Positions 50,763-59,329 of a stretch of DNA of 64,000 nucleotides are shown here, piece after piece. Under the pieces are notes generated by a model. It worked only from the letters and a program-made list of their open reading frames with translations. It had not been told where the DNA came from and did no database searches. A program made the translations under genes and the position numbers. The first letter of the stretch is position 1. Each line of letters begins with the position of its first letter. This DNA is from Claveliimonas ammoniilytica (GTDB lineage Bacteria > Bacillota > Clostridia > Lachnospirales > Lachnospiraceae), in assembly GCF_025567415.1 (NCBI RefSeq), contig NZ_JAOQJV010000011.1, positions 18,821 to 82,820 on the forward strand. The letters run 5' to 3'.

Positions 50763-50877
50763 GCAAGAAGTGAAATATTGTTGTAGATCTATCTCATTTC
50801 TTGAGGGTTCTTAAGATGCAAGATGATTGCTAATACGCATTTTACAATAGAGTTTAATTTTTAAAACTGTATGGTGG

Positions 50878-50907
50878 AAAGCAAGTCTGAAATGGCTTGC
50901 TTTTTGC
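50878..50907 (+). terminator. Terminator before the two-component genes
   Basis: The stem AAAGCAAG/CTTGCTTT has a 10-base loop and is followed by TTTG. Confidence 0.75.
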
Positions 50908-50935
50908 TTTACAACGAGGGTGGTTACTGTATAAT
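50908..50935 (+). promoter_or_regulatory. Promoter of the two-component operon
   Basis: TTTACA (50908-50913) and TATAAT (50930-50935) are spaced by 16 bp. The -35 overlaps the end of the preceding terminator. Confidence 0.7.
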
Positions 50936-50986
50936 GAAATATGAAGTAAAAAGCAGTAATTTGATATGAAGCAATAAAGGAAATAC

Positions 50987-51664
50987 ATGATGGAAAAATA
51001 TAAAATTCTAATAGTTGAAGATGATGTTGATTTGAGAGAGGGACTTTCCTTCTCCTTTTCTGGTGATGGATATGATGTGACAGAGACAGGGACAAAAAAG
51101 GATGGTTTACAAGAAATCGCAAACGGTGGTTATGATATTGTATTTTTGGATTGTAACCTGCCGGACGGAACGGGCTTTGAACTCTGTAAAGAAGTTCGTA
51201 GCTACAGCAATATCCCAATCATTATGCTGACTGCTCGTGATACAGAAATGGATGAGATAAAGGCTTTAGAATTAGGGGTAAATGATTACTTGTCAAAACC
51301 ATTTTCTCTGGGTGTATTAAAAGCAAGAATGAAGCGGATACTTCAAGAAAAATCTGAAAGTACAAAGATTGTTACAGGTTCATTAAGCATAGACCAGAGT
51401 ACTTGTAAAGTATATAAAAGAGGTTCAGAAATCTCTCTTAGCAAATTGGAATACCGTCTGTTGGTGTATTTGATTGAAAATAAGAATCATATCCTTTCTA
51501 AGGAGCAGATTTTAGAGAAGATATGGGATAGTGATGGAAAATATGTAGATAACAATACGGTGTCTGTGAATATCAGCAGGCTTCGTACAAAGATAGAGGA
51601 TGATGTATCGAAACCAAAATGGATTCAAACAGTTCATGGAATCGGATATATCTGGAAGGAATAA
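50987..51664 (+). CDS. OmpR-family response regulator of the element
   Basis: The receiver domain has phospho-Asp at about residue 55 (IVFLDCNLPDG) and Lys in LSKPFSLG; the winged-helix domain ends TVHGIGYIWKE. It starts at ATG 50987 or 50990 after AAAGG. The kinase gene follows after 4 bp. Together with the downstream ABC genes it forms the BceRS/VncRS-like arrangement in which the regulator switches on the exporter. Confidence 0.93.
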   Translation: MMEKYKILIVEDDVDLREGLSFSFSGDGYDVTETGTKKDGLQEIANGGYDIVFLDCNLPDGTGFELCKEVRSYSNIPIIMLTARDTEMDEIKALELGVNDYLSKPFSLGVLKARMKRILQEKSESTKIVTGSLSIDQSTCKVYKRGSEISLSKLEYRLLVYLIENKNHILSKEQILEKIWDSDGKYVDNNTVSVNISRLRTKIEDDVSKPKWIQTVHGIGYIWKE

Positions 51665-51668
51665 AGAG

Positions 51669-52574
51669 ATGTGGATTACGATACTTTTAGCAGTGCTTTT
51701 GTGTTTGTCGATTGGATATAGCATATATCAAAAAAGAAAAACATATCGCCTGATTGACCGTTTGCTGGACAGTGTGTTAAATCGGGAAATGATTGCAGCT
51801 TCTGATGTGGAAGAAGGAGAATATTCTGCCCTTGTCAGTAAAATCAAGCAGATACAGGAAGTGCTTGATAATCACGTGAATAGTGCCGAACAAGAAAAAG
51901 AGCAGGTGAAAAGTCTGGTATCTAATATGTCTCATCAATTAAAAACGCCCTTAGCGAATATTTCTCTCTATGCAGAAATCTTAAGTAAAGAGGAAATTAC
52001 ATCAGAACGGAAAACATTGTTTTCTGAAAAAATGCAACGACAGATTGACAAGCTGAGTTGGATTGTGGAGTCTTTATCGAAGATGGTAAAATTGGAGCAA
52101 AATATTGATGGCTTTGAAGGAAAAGCAATAGGGATCAAGCAGACGATTTTAGACGCAGTAGATACGCTTTATGAGAAACTGGAAAAAAAGGAAATCAACT
52201 TTACATTGGAACCATTTGAGGACAGATTACTGTATCATAATCGAAAATGGACAGCAGAAGTATTTGTAAATTTGTTGGAAAATGCTGTTAAGTACACCGA
52301 TAGAGGAGGAACTATTTCCATTTGTGTAAAAAGTTATGATTTATACACAGAGATTCAGATTGCAGATAATGGGCGTGGTATCCGGCAGGAGGAAATGACC
52401 GATATATTCAAACGATTTTATAGAAGCCCAGAAGTTGAGAATATGGAAGGTTCTGGGATTGGTTTGTATCTTTCTAATCTGATTTTGGAAAAAGAAAAAG
52501 GATATATGACGGTAGATTCCGAGTATGGAAAGGGAAGCTGTTTTTCTGTGTTCTTACAAAACTGTAAGAACTAA
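51669..52574 (+). CDS. Sensor histidine kinase with a single membrane helix
   Basis: The 301-residue kinase has one N-terminal helix (ITILLAVLLCLSIGYSIY) and no extracellular domain. Then come HisKA with His in NMSHQLKTPLANIS and the ATPase domain (LLENAVKYTDRGG, DNGRGI, GSGIGLYLS). I start at ATG 51669. A kinase with no sensor of its own, next to an FtsX exporter, suggests it reads the exporter's state, as in Bce-type systems, though those kinases usually have two helices. Confidence 0.92.
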   Translation: MWITILLAVLLCLSIGYSIYQKRKTYRLIDRLLDSVLNREMIAASDVEEGEYSALVSKIKQIQEVLDNHVNSAEQEKEQVKSLVSNMSHQLKTPLANISLYAEILSKEEITSERKTLFSEKMQRQIDKLSWIVESLSKMVKLEQNIDGFEGKAIGIKQTILDAVDTLYEKLEKKEINFTLEPFEDRLLYHNRKWTAEVFVNLLENAVKYTDRGGTISICVKSYDLYTEIQIADNGRGIRQEEMTDIFKRFYRSPEVENMEGSGIGLYLSNLILEKEKGYMTVDSEYGKGSCFSVFLQNCKN

Positions 52575-52593
52575 TCATCCGTTTGTAAAGAAA
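52553..52593 (+). promoter_or_regulatory. Candidate response-regulator site before the ABC genes
   Basis: A perfect dyad CTTACA-AAAC-TGTAAG (52553-52568) overlaps the kinase stop codon, and a further half-site TTTGTAAAG lies at about 52585-52593. A -10-like TATACT (about 52611-52616) has no good -35, as expected for an activated promoter. Confidence 0.5.
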
Positions 52594-52647
52594 TTGCAAG
52601 ATACGGCAGTTATACTGGATGTATCAAGAAAAGAGGAGTGATGACGG

Positions 52648-53358
52648 ATGAGTATTTTAGAATTACGAAATGTTGAGAAAATATATGGAGAAAAAGATAA
52701 TCAGGTAAAGGCACTACGGAATATCAATCTAAAAGTAGAAGAAGGCGAGTTTGTTGCCATTGTAGGCACATCTGGTTCAGGCAAATCTACTTGTCTTAAT
52801 TTAATCGGTGGTCTGGATAATCCGACAAGTGGACAGATTTTTATAAAGAATAAAGAGATTGGTTCTCTTTCAAGAAAAGAACTGACGATTTTCCGTAGAA
52901 GAAATATAGGGTTTGTATTCCAGAATTATAGTTTAATGCCTGTGTTGAATGTGTATGATAACGTGGCATTGCCGGTTACATTTGACTGTGGAAAACATAT
53001 TAACCGCAAATATATCGAAGAATTGTTGCGGGAACTGGGCATTTGGGAGAAACGCAAGAAATATCCAAACGAATTATCCGGCGGTCAGCAGCAAAGAGTT
53101 GCAATCGCCAGAGCTTTGGCAAATAAACCGAGTATCCTGCTTTGCGATGAACCGACAGGTAATTTGGACTCAGCCACAACCATTGAGGTTATGGGGTTAT
53201 TAAAAACGAGTTGTCGTAAGTACAATCAGACGATTCTCATGGTAACGCATAATGAAGCCATTGCACAGACTTGCGACAGAGTAATTCATATTGAAGATGG
53301 TCAGATTGTTACAGGAAAGAGAAGATTTCCGGCAAAAGGCGGTGATGTCGTATGTTAA
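52648..53358 (+). CDS. ABC transporter ATP-binding protein (MacB/BceA type)
   Basis: This 236-residue ATPase has Walker A VGTSGSGKSTCLN, the signature LSGGQQQRVAIARAL and Walker B LLCDEPTGNLDSAT, matching the LolD/MacB/BceA group. GAGGAGTGATG lies just upstream. Its end overlaps the permease start by 7 bp. Such ATPases drive FtsX-type permeases that act on peptides in or near the membrane and do not pump solutes into the cell. Confidence 0.94.
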   Translation: MSILELRNVEKIYGEKDNQVKALRNINLKVEEGEFVAIVGTSGSGKSTCLNLIGGLDNPTSGQIFIKNKEIGSLSRKELTIFRRRNIGFVFQNYSLMPVLNVYDNVALPVTFDCGKHINRKYIEELLRELGIWEKRKKYPNELSGGQQQRVAIARALANKPSILLCDEPTGNLDSATTIEVMGLLKTSCRKYNQTILMVTHNEAIAQTCDRVIHIEDGQIVTGKRRFPAKGGDVVC

Positions 53359-56012
53359 AGCTGGCATGGAAATATATGCGGTATTACAAGAGCCAGACAT
53401 TTGCAATTTTTGCGAGTATTTTATTAACAGCATCATTGCTTTCCGGGATTTCTTCTTTGATTTACAGCAGTCAGAAAAGTGATCTGGCGAACAGCAAAAC
53501 TATTTACGGAGACTGGCATTATTATATTGAAACGGATAAGGAACTTTTTAATTCTGTAGAAAGCGGTGAGAAAGGAAAAGGATATACGCTGGAACAGTGT
53601 GGAAAAATGGAAATCCGTGACGTTGTGGCAGAAGAATTTATGATCTGTTTTATCCATGCCGATGAAACTTATCGTCAAATGGCACACAGAGACTTGTTGG
53701 AAGGAACATTCCCTGAGAAAGAAAATGAAATTGCAGCGGATGGATTTGTGCTTAGTAATCTTGGATTTTCAGGGAATTTAGGAGATTCCCTTCGCATTGG
53801 TGAAAAAGAGTATATTGTTACTGGTGTTCTGAAAAGCGAATGGGCGGCAAGTTCCAGTGAAATGGAAGTTTTTGTAAGTGATTCTTTTAAAGGTCGAGGA
53901 AGCCAGACGTTTTTATATCTCAGTTTTAATGAAGATGAGAAGTTATATAAACAGTTGGATGCTTTTTTACAGGAACATAAATTATCTTCTGAATCGGTAG
54001 CAGAAAATGATGAAGTAATACAGTATCTTGGCGGAGAAGCACCAAGCAGCATTTCTGAAATCGTGAAATTTGGTCTGTTTGAAGAAGAAGGAAACTTCAC
54101 TTATATCGTTTTGAAATTGCAGAGCGACTACAATCTGGCTTACAACGGAATGATTTTCCTGTTATGTCTGTTCAGTCTTTTCGTAGTTTACAGCGTATTC
54201 AGTATTTCTGTATCGAAGAGAACTTCTGAGTACGGAATATTACAGACATTAGGTATCAGTGAAGCGCAGATTGGTGGCACCTTACTTTTGGAACTTTGGA
54301 CGTTATTTTTCATTGGATATCCGTTAGGATGTCTTTTAGGAAATGGTGTTTTAAGCCTTATGTATCAGAAATTTAGCGGTGTATTTGGTGGAAAAGGAAT
54401 CAGTGGAGCAGGGAATGGTCTTTCTGTTGCGGACCATACGTTAGCAGAAGGAGAAAATACAGTAGAGTTTTTTGTTTCAAAGGAAGCTGTTGTGTTTGGT
54501 TTTGTATTTCTACTGATTTCGTTAGCACTCGTTGCCTTTCTCGTGGTTCGTTCCATGCGGAAAGATTCGCTGAAAACTGTGATGAGTGGAGATACTTCTT
54601 TTGTAAAAAGAAGAAAAATATACGCTATGCGAAATGTTAATATGGCAAATGTAGTGGTGCGGAAATTCATGTTTGCCAATAAACGAAAGGTAATAGGGAT
54701 TTTATTATCCTTGTCTATCGGCGGTTGCATTTTCTTATGTACCACCTATATGGTAGAAAATTTGAAGGTTCACGCAGAACTTTCGCTGATATCGGATGAT
54801 GGGCTTGGTTCTGAGTACCGTATTTCTTTAAAATCTGACTCGCTGAAGGATACGATTCCGGAGGCGGTAGCAGATAAGATTAAAAACATGCCGGAAACAG
54901 AGAATGTATATGCGACAAAGTATACGATGGGGGAATTACAGATTTCCAAAAACGAATTTTTGTCAGAAGAAGAATGGAGTGACTATTTCAAATATCAAAA
55001 TCAGGAGCCGTATTATATCCAGAGATATGATGGGATCTGTAAGCAGCAGGAAGATGGAAATTATCGGATTAAATATAATGTGTACGGTTACGATGAAGCG
55101 ATGATAGAACAGCTTCGGGATTTTATTCTGGAGGGAGAGATTCAGCCGGAAACAATAAAGAATAATAATCAAGTGATTGTGACGGCGAATATGGACGGTC
55201 AGGGAAATTACTTTTTTTATGGAAAGAAGCCGGGCGATACCATTACTCTTCGAGTACCAAAGACAGAAAACTATACAGATGAACTGTTAAAATTCCAAAG
55301 TGGCGAAGAAAACTATATTGAAAAAGAGTTTGAGATTGCGGCAATCGTAAACAGACCGTTGGCGCAGGAGAAAGATTTTCTGAATACAGAAGTCTGGAAA
55401 AATGCGCAGAGTGTGATTATGACAGGCGAACAGATGGAAGAAAACTTTGGAATTACAGATTATAGTTTTATCAATGCATCGCCGGCTGATAGTGCGGATG
55501 CAAAGATCGTGAGCAATCAGTTATTACAAGTAATCCGAGATGTTCCCAAGGCAGTATTGCAGGATTATACGACCGCAATTGCAACACAGAAAGGTTATCT
55601 TGGACAGCAGCAGATCTTCTTTTCCAGTATTGCAGTGATTCTGCTGATTATCAGCCTGTTCCATATCGTAAACAGCATGAGTCATACGATTCTGACCAGA
55701 AGAAGAGAGTACGGGATTATCAGAGCAATAGGGATTACGGACGGCGGATTTTACAAGATGATTTTACAGACAGGTATTCTGTATGGATTGTTGGCGGATG
55801 TATTTATCTATCTTATTTATAACAGAGTTCTTCGCAGAGTGATGAATTATTATCTGGCTCATGTGCTGCAGTTTTTACATTATACTACTAATATTCCGAA
55901 TCTGGTTCTGAATGGAATTATGGTGCTGAATGTAGTGATTGCAGTAGTGGCAGTAATGTTTCCGGCTTGGAAGATGGGAAAAGAGAATATCATAAGTGAG
56001 ATTAGAAGATAG
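53352..56012 (+). CDS. FtsX-family ABC permease (886 residues)
   Basis: This is a large permease with an N-terminal helix, a first extracellular domain, three helices with the FtsX motif (SVSKRTSEYGILQTLGISEA near 300), a fourth helix near 395, and another helix near 455. A second large extracellular domain (about 475-760) is followed by a last FtsX unit (TILTRRREYGIIRAIGITDG). The duplicated FtsX layout is seen in exporters for antimicrobial peptides and lantibiotics. With the two-component genes it suggests peptide antibiotic detection and resistance (inference). Confidence 0.9.
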   Translation: MLKLAWKYMRYYKSQTFAIFASILLTASLLSGISSLIYSSQKSDLANSKTIYGDWHYYIETDKELFNSVESGEKGKGYTLEQCGKMEIRDVVAEEFMICFIHADETYRQMAHRDLLEGTFPEKENEIAADGFVLSNLGFSGNLGDSLRIGEKEYIVTGVLKSEWAASSSEMEVFVSDSFKGRGSQTFLYLSFNEDEKLYKQLDAFLQEHKLSSESVAENDEVIQYLGGEAPSSISEIVKFGLFEEEGNFTYIVLKLQSDYNLAYNGMIFLLCLFSLFVVYSVFSISVSKRTSEYGILQTLGISEAQIGGTLLLELWTLFFIGYPLGCLLGNGVLSLMYQKFSGVFGGKGISGAGNGLSVADHTLAEGENTVEFFVSKEAVVFGFVFLLISLALVAFLVVRSMRKDSLKTVMSGDTSFVKRRKIYAMRNVNMANVVVRKFMFANKRKVIGILLSLSIGGCIFLCTTYMVENLKVHAELSLISDDGLGSEYRISLKSDSLKDTIPEAVADKIKNMPETENVYATKYTMGELQISKNEFLSEEEWSDYFKYQNQEPYYIQRYDGICKQQEDGNYRIKYNVYGYDEAMIEQLRDFILEGEIQPETIKNNNQVIVTANMDGQGNYFFYGKKPGDTITLRVPKTENYTDELLKFQSGEENYIEKEFEIAAIVNRPLAQEKDFLNTEVWKNAQSVIMTGEQMEENFGITDYSFINASPADSADAKIVSNQLLQVIRDVPKAVLQDYTTAIATQKGYLGQQQIFFSSIAVILLIISLFHIVNSMSHTILTRRREYGIIRAIGITDGGFYKMILQTGILYGLLADVFIYLIYNRVLRRVMNYYLAHVLQFLHYTTNIPNLVLNGIMVLNVVIAVVAVMFPAWKMGKENIISEIRR

Positions 56013-56107
56013 ATTTATAATCAGGATTTTTAGAATTTCTTTAGTGGTTAGTATCATTGGATATAGCAATAGAATTAGAGAGAATACCCAATCTTTATAA
56101 GTAACCA

Positions 56108-56142
56108 GAGGGCGACAGTAAAATACTGCCGCCCTTTCTTTT
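56108..56142. terminator. Bidirectional terminator between permease and DUF6040 genes
   Basis: The stem AGGGCG/CGCCCT (56109-56135) with inner CAGT/ACTG has TTTCTTTTA on the plus side. It lies between convergent genes. Confidence 0.8.
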
Positions 56143-57103
56143 ATCGGTTTGTCCAGTAAAGAGTGTTCAGATAACACCGGATTCCAAGATATATTCCCTG
56201 TATAAATAATAAAAGAAACAAAAGATTTATGGGCATTACTTTTTTGATTGATTCTCCAAAATAAATGATGACAACAGCACTTGTCAGTATCATTAGTAGA
56301 GTAATAACATCCCAACAGTTTTTCTTATATAATTCTATAATCTTTATTTCTATCAGTATCGCAAGTATCCCTGTTCCTGCTACGTATATTCCAACAACTA
56401 ATATCAGCAATAACCAATATATGATTCCGGCTATAAACGCATTGGGAATTTTTGTACTGATCTGTGCCACAGATTGCCCAGCATCAATCGTCCATCCGAT
56501 AAAAGTTTGTATGAATGACGCTGCATCATGGAAGAATGATTTACAATCGGAAAGGAGCACATCTGACTGTACTGCCTGAAAAAGAGTGGTTGTCAGCGAA
56601 TACCATGCAAGAAGGAACAAGGTTGTTTGGAACATTACCGTTTTTGCTTTATATTGTCCTGCAAGTCGCTCTTTTTGTGTTTCGTATTTTGCTTTTGCAT
56701 TCTGATAGTCTGTCCGGTCACAGGCTTCACATTTTTCATAGAGTACCGGCTTTTCTACCGGTATCTCTACGATTTTCTGATGTGTCCGGGCATAATCCCG
56801 TTGTTGTGTTAAGCATCGTATTTTATCTTGACATTCCCCGATCATGACGTTTGCGCTTCGCAGCTTCTCTTTCTCGATCTGCAATGCTCTGTCTGCCAGC
56901 TTCAAGTCGTTCTTTAATGCTTGAATATTCCCGGCTTTGTTCTCTTTGTTTAATTTCTCGTTCAAGGTCAGAGATTCGCTGAGCTGCGTCTTCAGTTCCT
57001 CGATAAGCTGGTCTTTCTGTTCCAGTTCTTCTTGTATCTCCTCGGTCAAGAGCAGAAGTTCTTCCAACTGTTCGGCGTTCTTTGATTCTCTGGATTCGTT
57101 CAT
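56141..57103 (-). CDS. DUF6040-like coiled-coil membrane protein
   Basis: The first 110 residues are coiled coil (EQLEELLLLTEEIQEELEQK and so on). A short CEACDRTDYQNAKAKYETQK segment follows, then four hydrophobic segments in the C-terminal half (residues about 155-310). It resembles DUF6040 proteins found beside MobL relaxases. The start at 57103 lies inside the relaxase gene in another frame, with AAAGGA upstream. It may hold the relaxosome at the membrane, which is only a guess from its shape and position. Confidence 0.75.
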   Translation of the reverse strand: MNESRESKNAEQLEELLLLTEEIQEELEQKDQLIEELKTQLSESLTLNEKLNKENKAGNIQALKNDLKLADRALQIEKEKLRSANVMIGECQDKIRCLTQQRDYARTHQKIVEIPVEKPVLYEKCEACDRTDYQNAKAKYETQKERLAGQYKAKTVMFQTTLFLLAWYSLTTTLFQAVQSDVLLSDCKSFFHDAASFIQTFIGWTIDAGQSVAQISTKIPNAFIAGIIYWLLLILVVGIYVAGTGILAILIEIKIIELYKKNCWDVITLLMILTSAVVIIYFGESIKKVMPINLLFLLLFIQGIYLGIRCYLNTLYWTNR

Positions 57104-58544
57104 CTATATCACGTCCTTTCCTTATTTGCTGTTCCAGTTCAGCAATTCGGTGTTCTGTTTCAGCAATAAACTGTTTTCGCTGTTCAGAGTCTGTGCCAAT
57201 TTCTGCCATTGCTGATTTTCGTTTTCCAAAAGTTCTATCTTCGTTTTCTGTTCTTCCATCTTGGAAAGCAGTTCCTCGGTATTTGGCAAAATGTTGAGCA
57301 GCTCGGATAACTCGCTGTTTAATTTTTGCAATTTCTGATTCTGTTCCTGCATAAGAGAGAGTTGGGTGTCCCGGTTCTGCATTTCCAGAATCATTTCTGC
57401 CATTAAGGTCTGCTGTTCTTCGATTTGCCCAATCATGGATTCCATTAAGGGTATAATTTCCCGGCTTTCTTCTAATGTCATTTAATCGCTCCTTCCATAA
57501 TGATAATGCACCCGATACTTTTCCAAAGGTGTCCAGTATCTTTTGCAATAACGTGTTTTGTTGTTTTATGATTTGATTTTCCGCTACTTTCCACGAACCT
57601 TTTATTTCCTGCCCGGCAAGAAACTTTTGTTCAATCTTTCTTGCGTCAGCGCCTTCATGGATGGTAGGAATCTGGAGTTTTCCCTGTTTTTCATAAGAAC
57701 GGTGATCGACCTGATTATGCAAAGGAAGATGTTCATTACACACCTTTGCCCATTCACTCCGCCACAGTTCACAATTTTTTGGATTGTTCCATCCGGTAGC
57801 ATCGGTCAGCACCCGTTTCCATTGCAGGCGGTTTCTTGCACCCATCTTCTGAATTCCGTTTTCGTCTAATACAGGGATACGGATTCCATGACGGTCAGGG
57901 TTTTTCTTATCCTGCCACCAGTTCGGATGGGATTCATCAATCACGATATTTCCGTTTTTATCTCTGAGAAAATCCCAATCCTTGACTTCTTTCTTTCCCC
58001 AAGAATGATCCGGGTTAAAAGGACGCATAGTCAGAAGCAGATGGACATGGGGGTTGCCATCCCCTTTATCGTGGATACTCCAATCAGCACACATTCCTCT
58101 ATCTACAAAAGTTTTTTGAATATAGTCAGTTGTATATTGAATTTGTTCCTGTCTGTTCCATTCTTTGGGAAGGGCAAATTCAAATGACCTGCCAAGTTGG
58201 GCATCTGCATTTTTTTCAATCTTCAATACCTCATTCCATAACCTTTGTTTCTGAAATGTGATTTTAAATTTTTCTAAAGCAGCTTCTTTATCTTCTGATC
58301 TTTTGTATCGGACAGATTTTTGAAAGCGTTTTATATTTTCTTCTGGTACTATCTGCCATTCAGGAGGTGCGTTTTCACACATCATCAGCCGAGTGTAGAC
58401 CACTTCTTTTTTAGAAGTGTAATAACTGATTCTCCCGGTTTCCTCGTTTTTCATCACATCCCCATTGAGATATGCGGAAGCGGAGATAACAGATTTCCCT
58501 TTACTTCGTCCGACTATTTTGACTGTGTAATGAAAAATCGCCAT
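56823..58544 (-). CDS. MobA/MobL family relaxase
   Basis: The relaxase nicks DNA at oriT and leads the strand during transfer. The N-terminal domain starts MAIFHYTVKIVGRSKGKSVI with the likely catalytic Tyr in SASAYLNG, and the metal-binding HxH is in DGNPHVHLLLTMRPFN near residue 165. I start at 58544, because an AAAGGAGGAATC site lies upstream; a longer frame to 58619 adds unrelated residues. The C-terminal 220 residues are Arg/Glu-rich coiled coil, and two other genes overlap them in another frame. Confidence 0.92.
   Translation of the reverse strand: MAIFHYTVKIVGRSKGKSVISASAYLNGDVMKNEETGRISYYTSKKEVVYTRLMMCENAPPEWQIVPEENIKRFQKSVRYKRSEDKEAALEKFKITFQKQRLWNEVLKIEKNADAQLGRSFEFALPKEWNRQEQIQYTTDYIQKTFVDRGMCADWSIHDKGDGNPHVHLLLTMRPFNPDHSWGKKEVKDWDFLRDKNGNIVIDESHPNWWQDKKNPDRHGIRIPVLDENGIQKMGARNRLQWKRVLTDATGWNNPKNCELWRSEWAKVCNEHLPLHNQVDHRSYEKQGKLQIPTIHEGADARKIEQKFLAGQEIKGSWKVAENQIIKQQNTLLQKILDTFGKVSGALSLWKERLNDIRRKPGNYTLNGIHDWANRRTADLNGRNDSGNAEPGHPTLSYAGTESEIAKIKQRVIRAAQHFAKYRGTAFQDGRTENEDRTFGKRKSAMAEIGTDSEQRKQFIAETEHRIAELEQQIRKGRDIDERIQRIKERRTVGRTSALDRGDTRRTGTERPAYRGTEDAAQRISDLEREIKQREQSREYSSIKERLEAGRQSIADREREAAKRKRHDRGMSR
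57122..57481 (-). CDS. Coiled-coil protein nested inside the relaxase gene
   Basis: This 119-residue frame lies wholly within the relaxase gene, same strand, different frame. Its ATG at 57481 has a perfect site, AAGGAG, 8 bp upstream. The product is a continuous coiled coil (MTLEESREIIPLMESMIGQI, LQKLNSELSELLNIL, LLKQNTELLNWNSK) with no stop before TAA. The DUF6040-like gene continues in the same frame 19 bp later. Both the ribosome binding site and the heptad pattern argue that it is translated. Confidence 0.65.
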   Translation of the reverse strand: MTLEESREIIPLMESMIGQIEEQQTLMAEMILEMQNRDTQLSLMQEQNQKLQKLNSELSELLNILPNTEELLSKMEEQKTKIELLENENQQWQKLAQTLNSENSLLLKQNTELLNWNSK

Positions 58545-58871
58545 GTCTGGATTCCTCCTTTCTGCACATCCGGCATAGATTTCCGGCAACATTGCTTTCG
58601 GTTTTAGGAAAAGCAGCATTGCCGGAACGCCCTCTGCGTAAGAGTGCCCTGCGCATAGCAGCCTGCATGGAATGCGCCTCTCTGGCGAAGAGTGCCTCCT
58701 GCGGCATGAGCAGGTCTGGCTGAAAGCCCCGCCGACGGAACGAGCCCGGCAAGCGTGAACGCAGACCGGTTGCCACTTGTGGCAAACTTATTGGGACGAC
58801 CTCTGGTTGTCCATAAGTGCGCCCTTCATAAAAAAGCAATGAAGGGAATGAAAACCTCATCCCCTCCGCCA
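58545..58871. other. oriT region of the mobilizable element
   Basis: The nick region ATAAGTGCGCCCTT (58813-58826) matches the oriT core of MobQ-class plasmids such as RSF1010, pSK41 and pIP501. Just before it is the required inverted repeat GGACGACC-TCT-GGTTGTCC (58794-58812). A second hairpin TTGCCAC/GTGGCAA lies at about 58770-58785. The region separates the relaxase and DUF3847-like genes; a long open frame through it on the minus strand is not a convincing gene. Confidence 0.9.
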
Positions 58872-59186
58872 TTACACTTCCTCCATATCGGTATTTGTTT
58901 CTTTCTGCATTGCCTTTGAGAAAAATTTCCCGTTGGCTTCCTGCTTTTTCAGAAAACCAATCAGCTTTGGGATGTCTTCTTCCTCAATAGGCGAACCAAG
59001 AACGGATTCCACCGCACCGCCAACCTGACAGAGCCTATGGGTTCGTTTTTTACTTTCTTCGGCTTTCTTTCGCTTCAGAAGTTCTTTCTTCTGTGCTGCA
59101 TATCTTTTCGCCTTTTCAAGGCTTTCCTGCTCTTTCTTTTCCATTTCAAGCATTCGTTCTTCATAACTTTTTGTTGATTTTGCCAT
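58872..59186 (-). CDS. DUF3847-like relaxosome accessory protein
   Basis: This 104-residue basic, helical protein (SYEERMLEMEKKEQESLEKA, ELLKRKKAEESKKRTHRLCQ) has a C-terminal part with PIEEEDIPKLIGFLKKQEAN. It resembles DUF3847 proteins that accompany MobL relaxases and may play the MobC role of helping the relaxase bind oriT. AAAGGAGAATG precedes the start. oriT lies directly downstream of it. Confidence 0.78.
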   Translation of the reverse strand: MAKSTKSYEERMLEMEKKEQESLEKAKRYAAQKKELLKRKKAEESKKRTHRLCQVGGAVESVLGSPIEEEDIPKLIGFLKKQEANGKFFSKAMQKETNTDMEEV

Positions 59187-59225
59187 TCTTACATTCTCCT
59201 TTCTCTTGCAAACATAAGTTCTTGG

Positions 59226-59255
59226 TTGCGTATCAGAAGAAGCACATGGTATAAT
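59226..59255 (+). promoter_or_regulatory. Plus-strand promoter of a predicted small RNA
   Basis: TTGCGT (59226-59231), an 18-bp spacer and TATAAT (59250-59255) preceded by TGG, which makes an extended -10. It faces opposite to the minus-strand genes around it. Confidence 0.65.
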
Positions 59256-59261
59256 CTTCTT

Positions 59262-59329
59262 GCGTGTAGGTATATCATGGCTTCGGTCTGATAGAACCTT
59301 TGGCGGTTTCTTTGGAAGCCGCCTTTTTA
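59262..59329 (+). ncRNA. Predicted small RNA antisense to the relaxosome-gene leader
   Basis: A promoter with extended -10 at 59226-59255 is followed about 45 bp later by an intrinsic terminator on the same strand: GGCGGTTTC/GAAGCCGCC (59302-59323) with TTTTT. No coding frame lies between. The RNA would be about 65-70 nt with a first hairpin TATCA/TGATA. It is antisense to the mRNA linking the excisionase and DUF3847 genes, so it could limit mobilization-gene expression. Confidence 0.55.

Noticed and set aside
56265..56847. Plus-strand open frames opposite the DUF6040-like gene
   Set aside because: They are shadows of a hydrophobic coding region, without ribosome binding sites.
58501..58872. 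Minus-strand open frame of 123 codons across the oriT region
   Set aside because: It covers the oriT inverted repeats and the start of the relaxase gene in another frame; the product is Arg-rich without any domain. A GC-rich non-coding region explains it.
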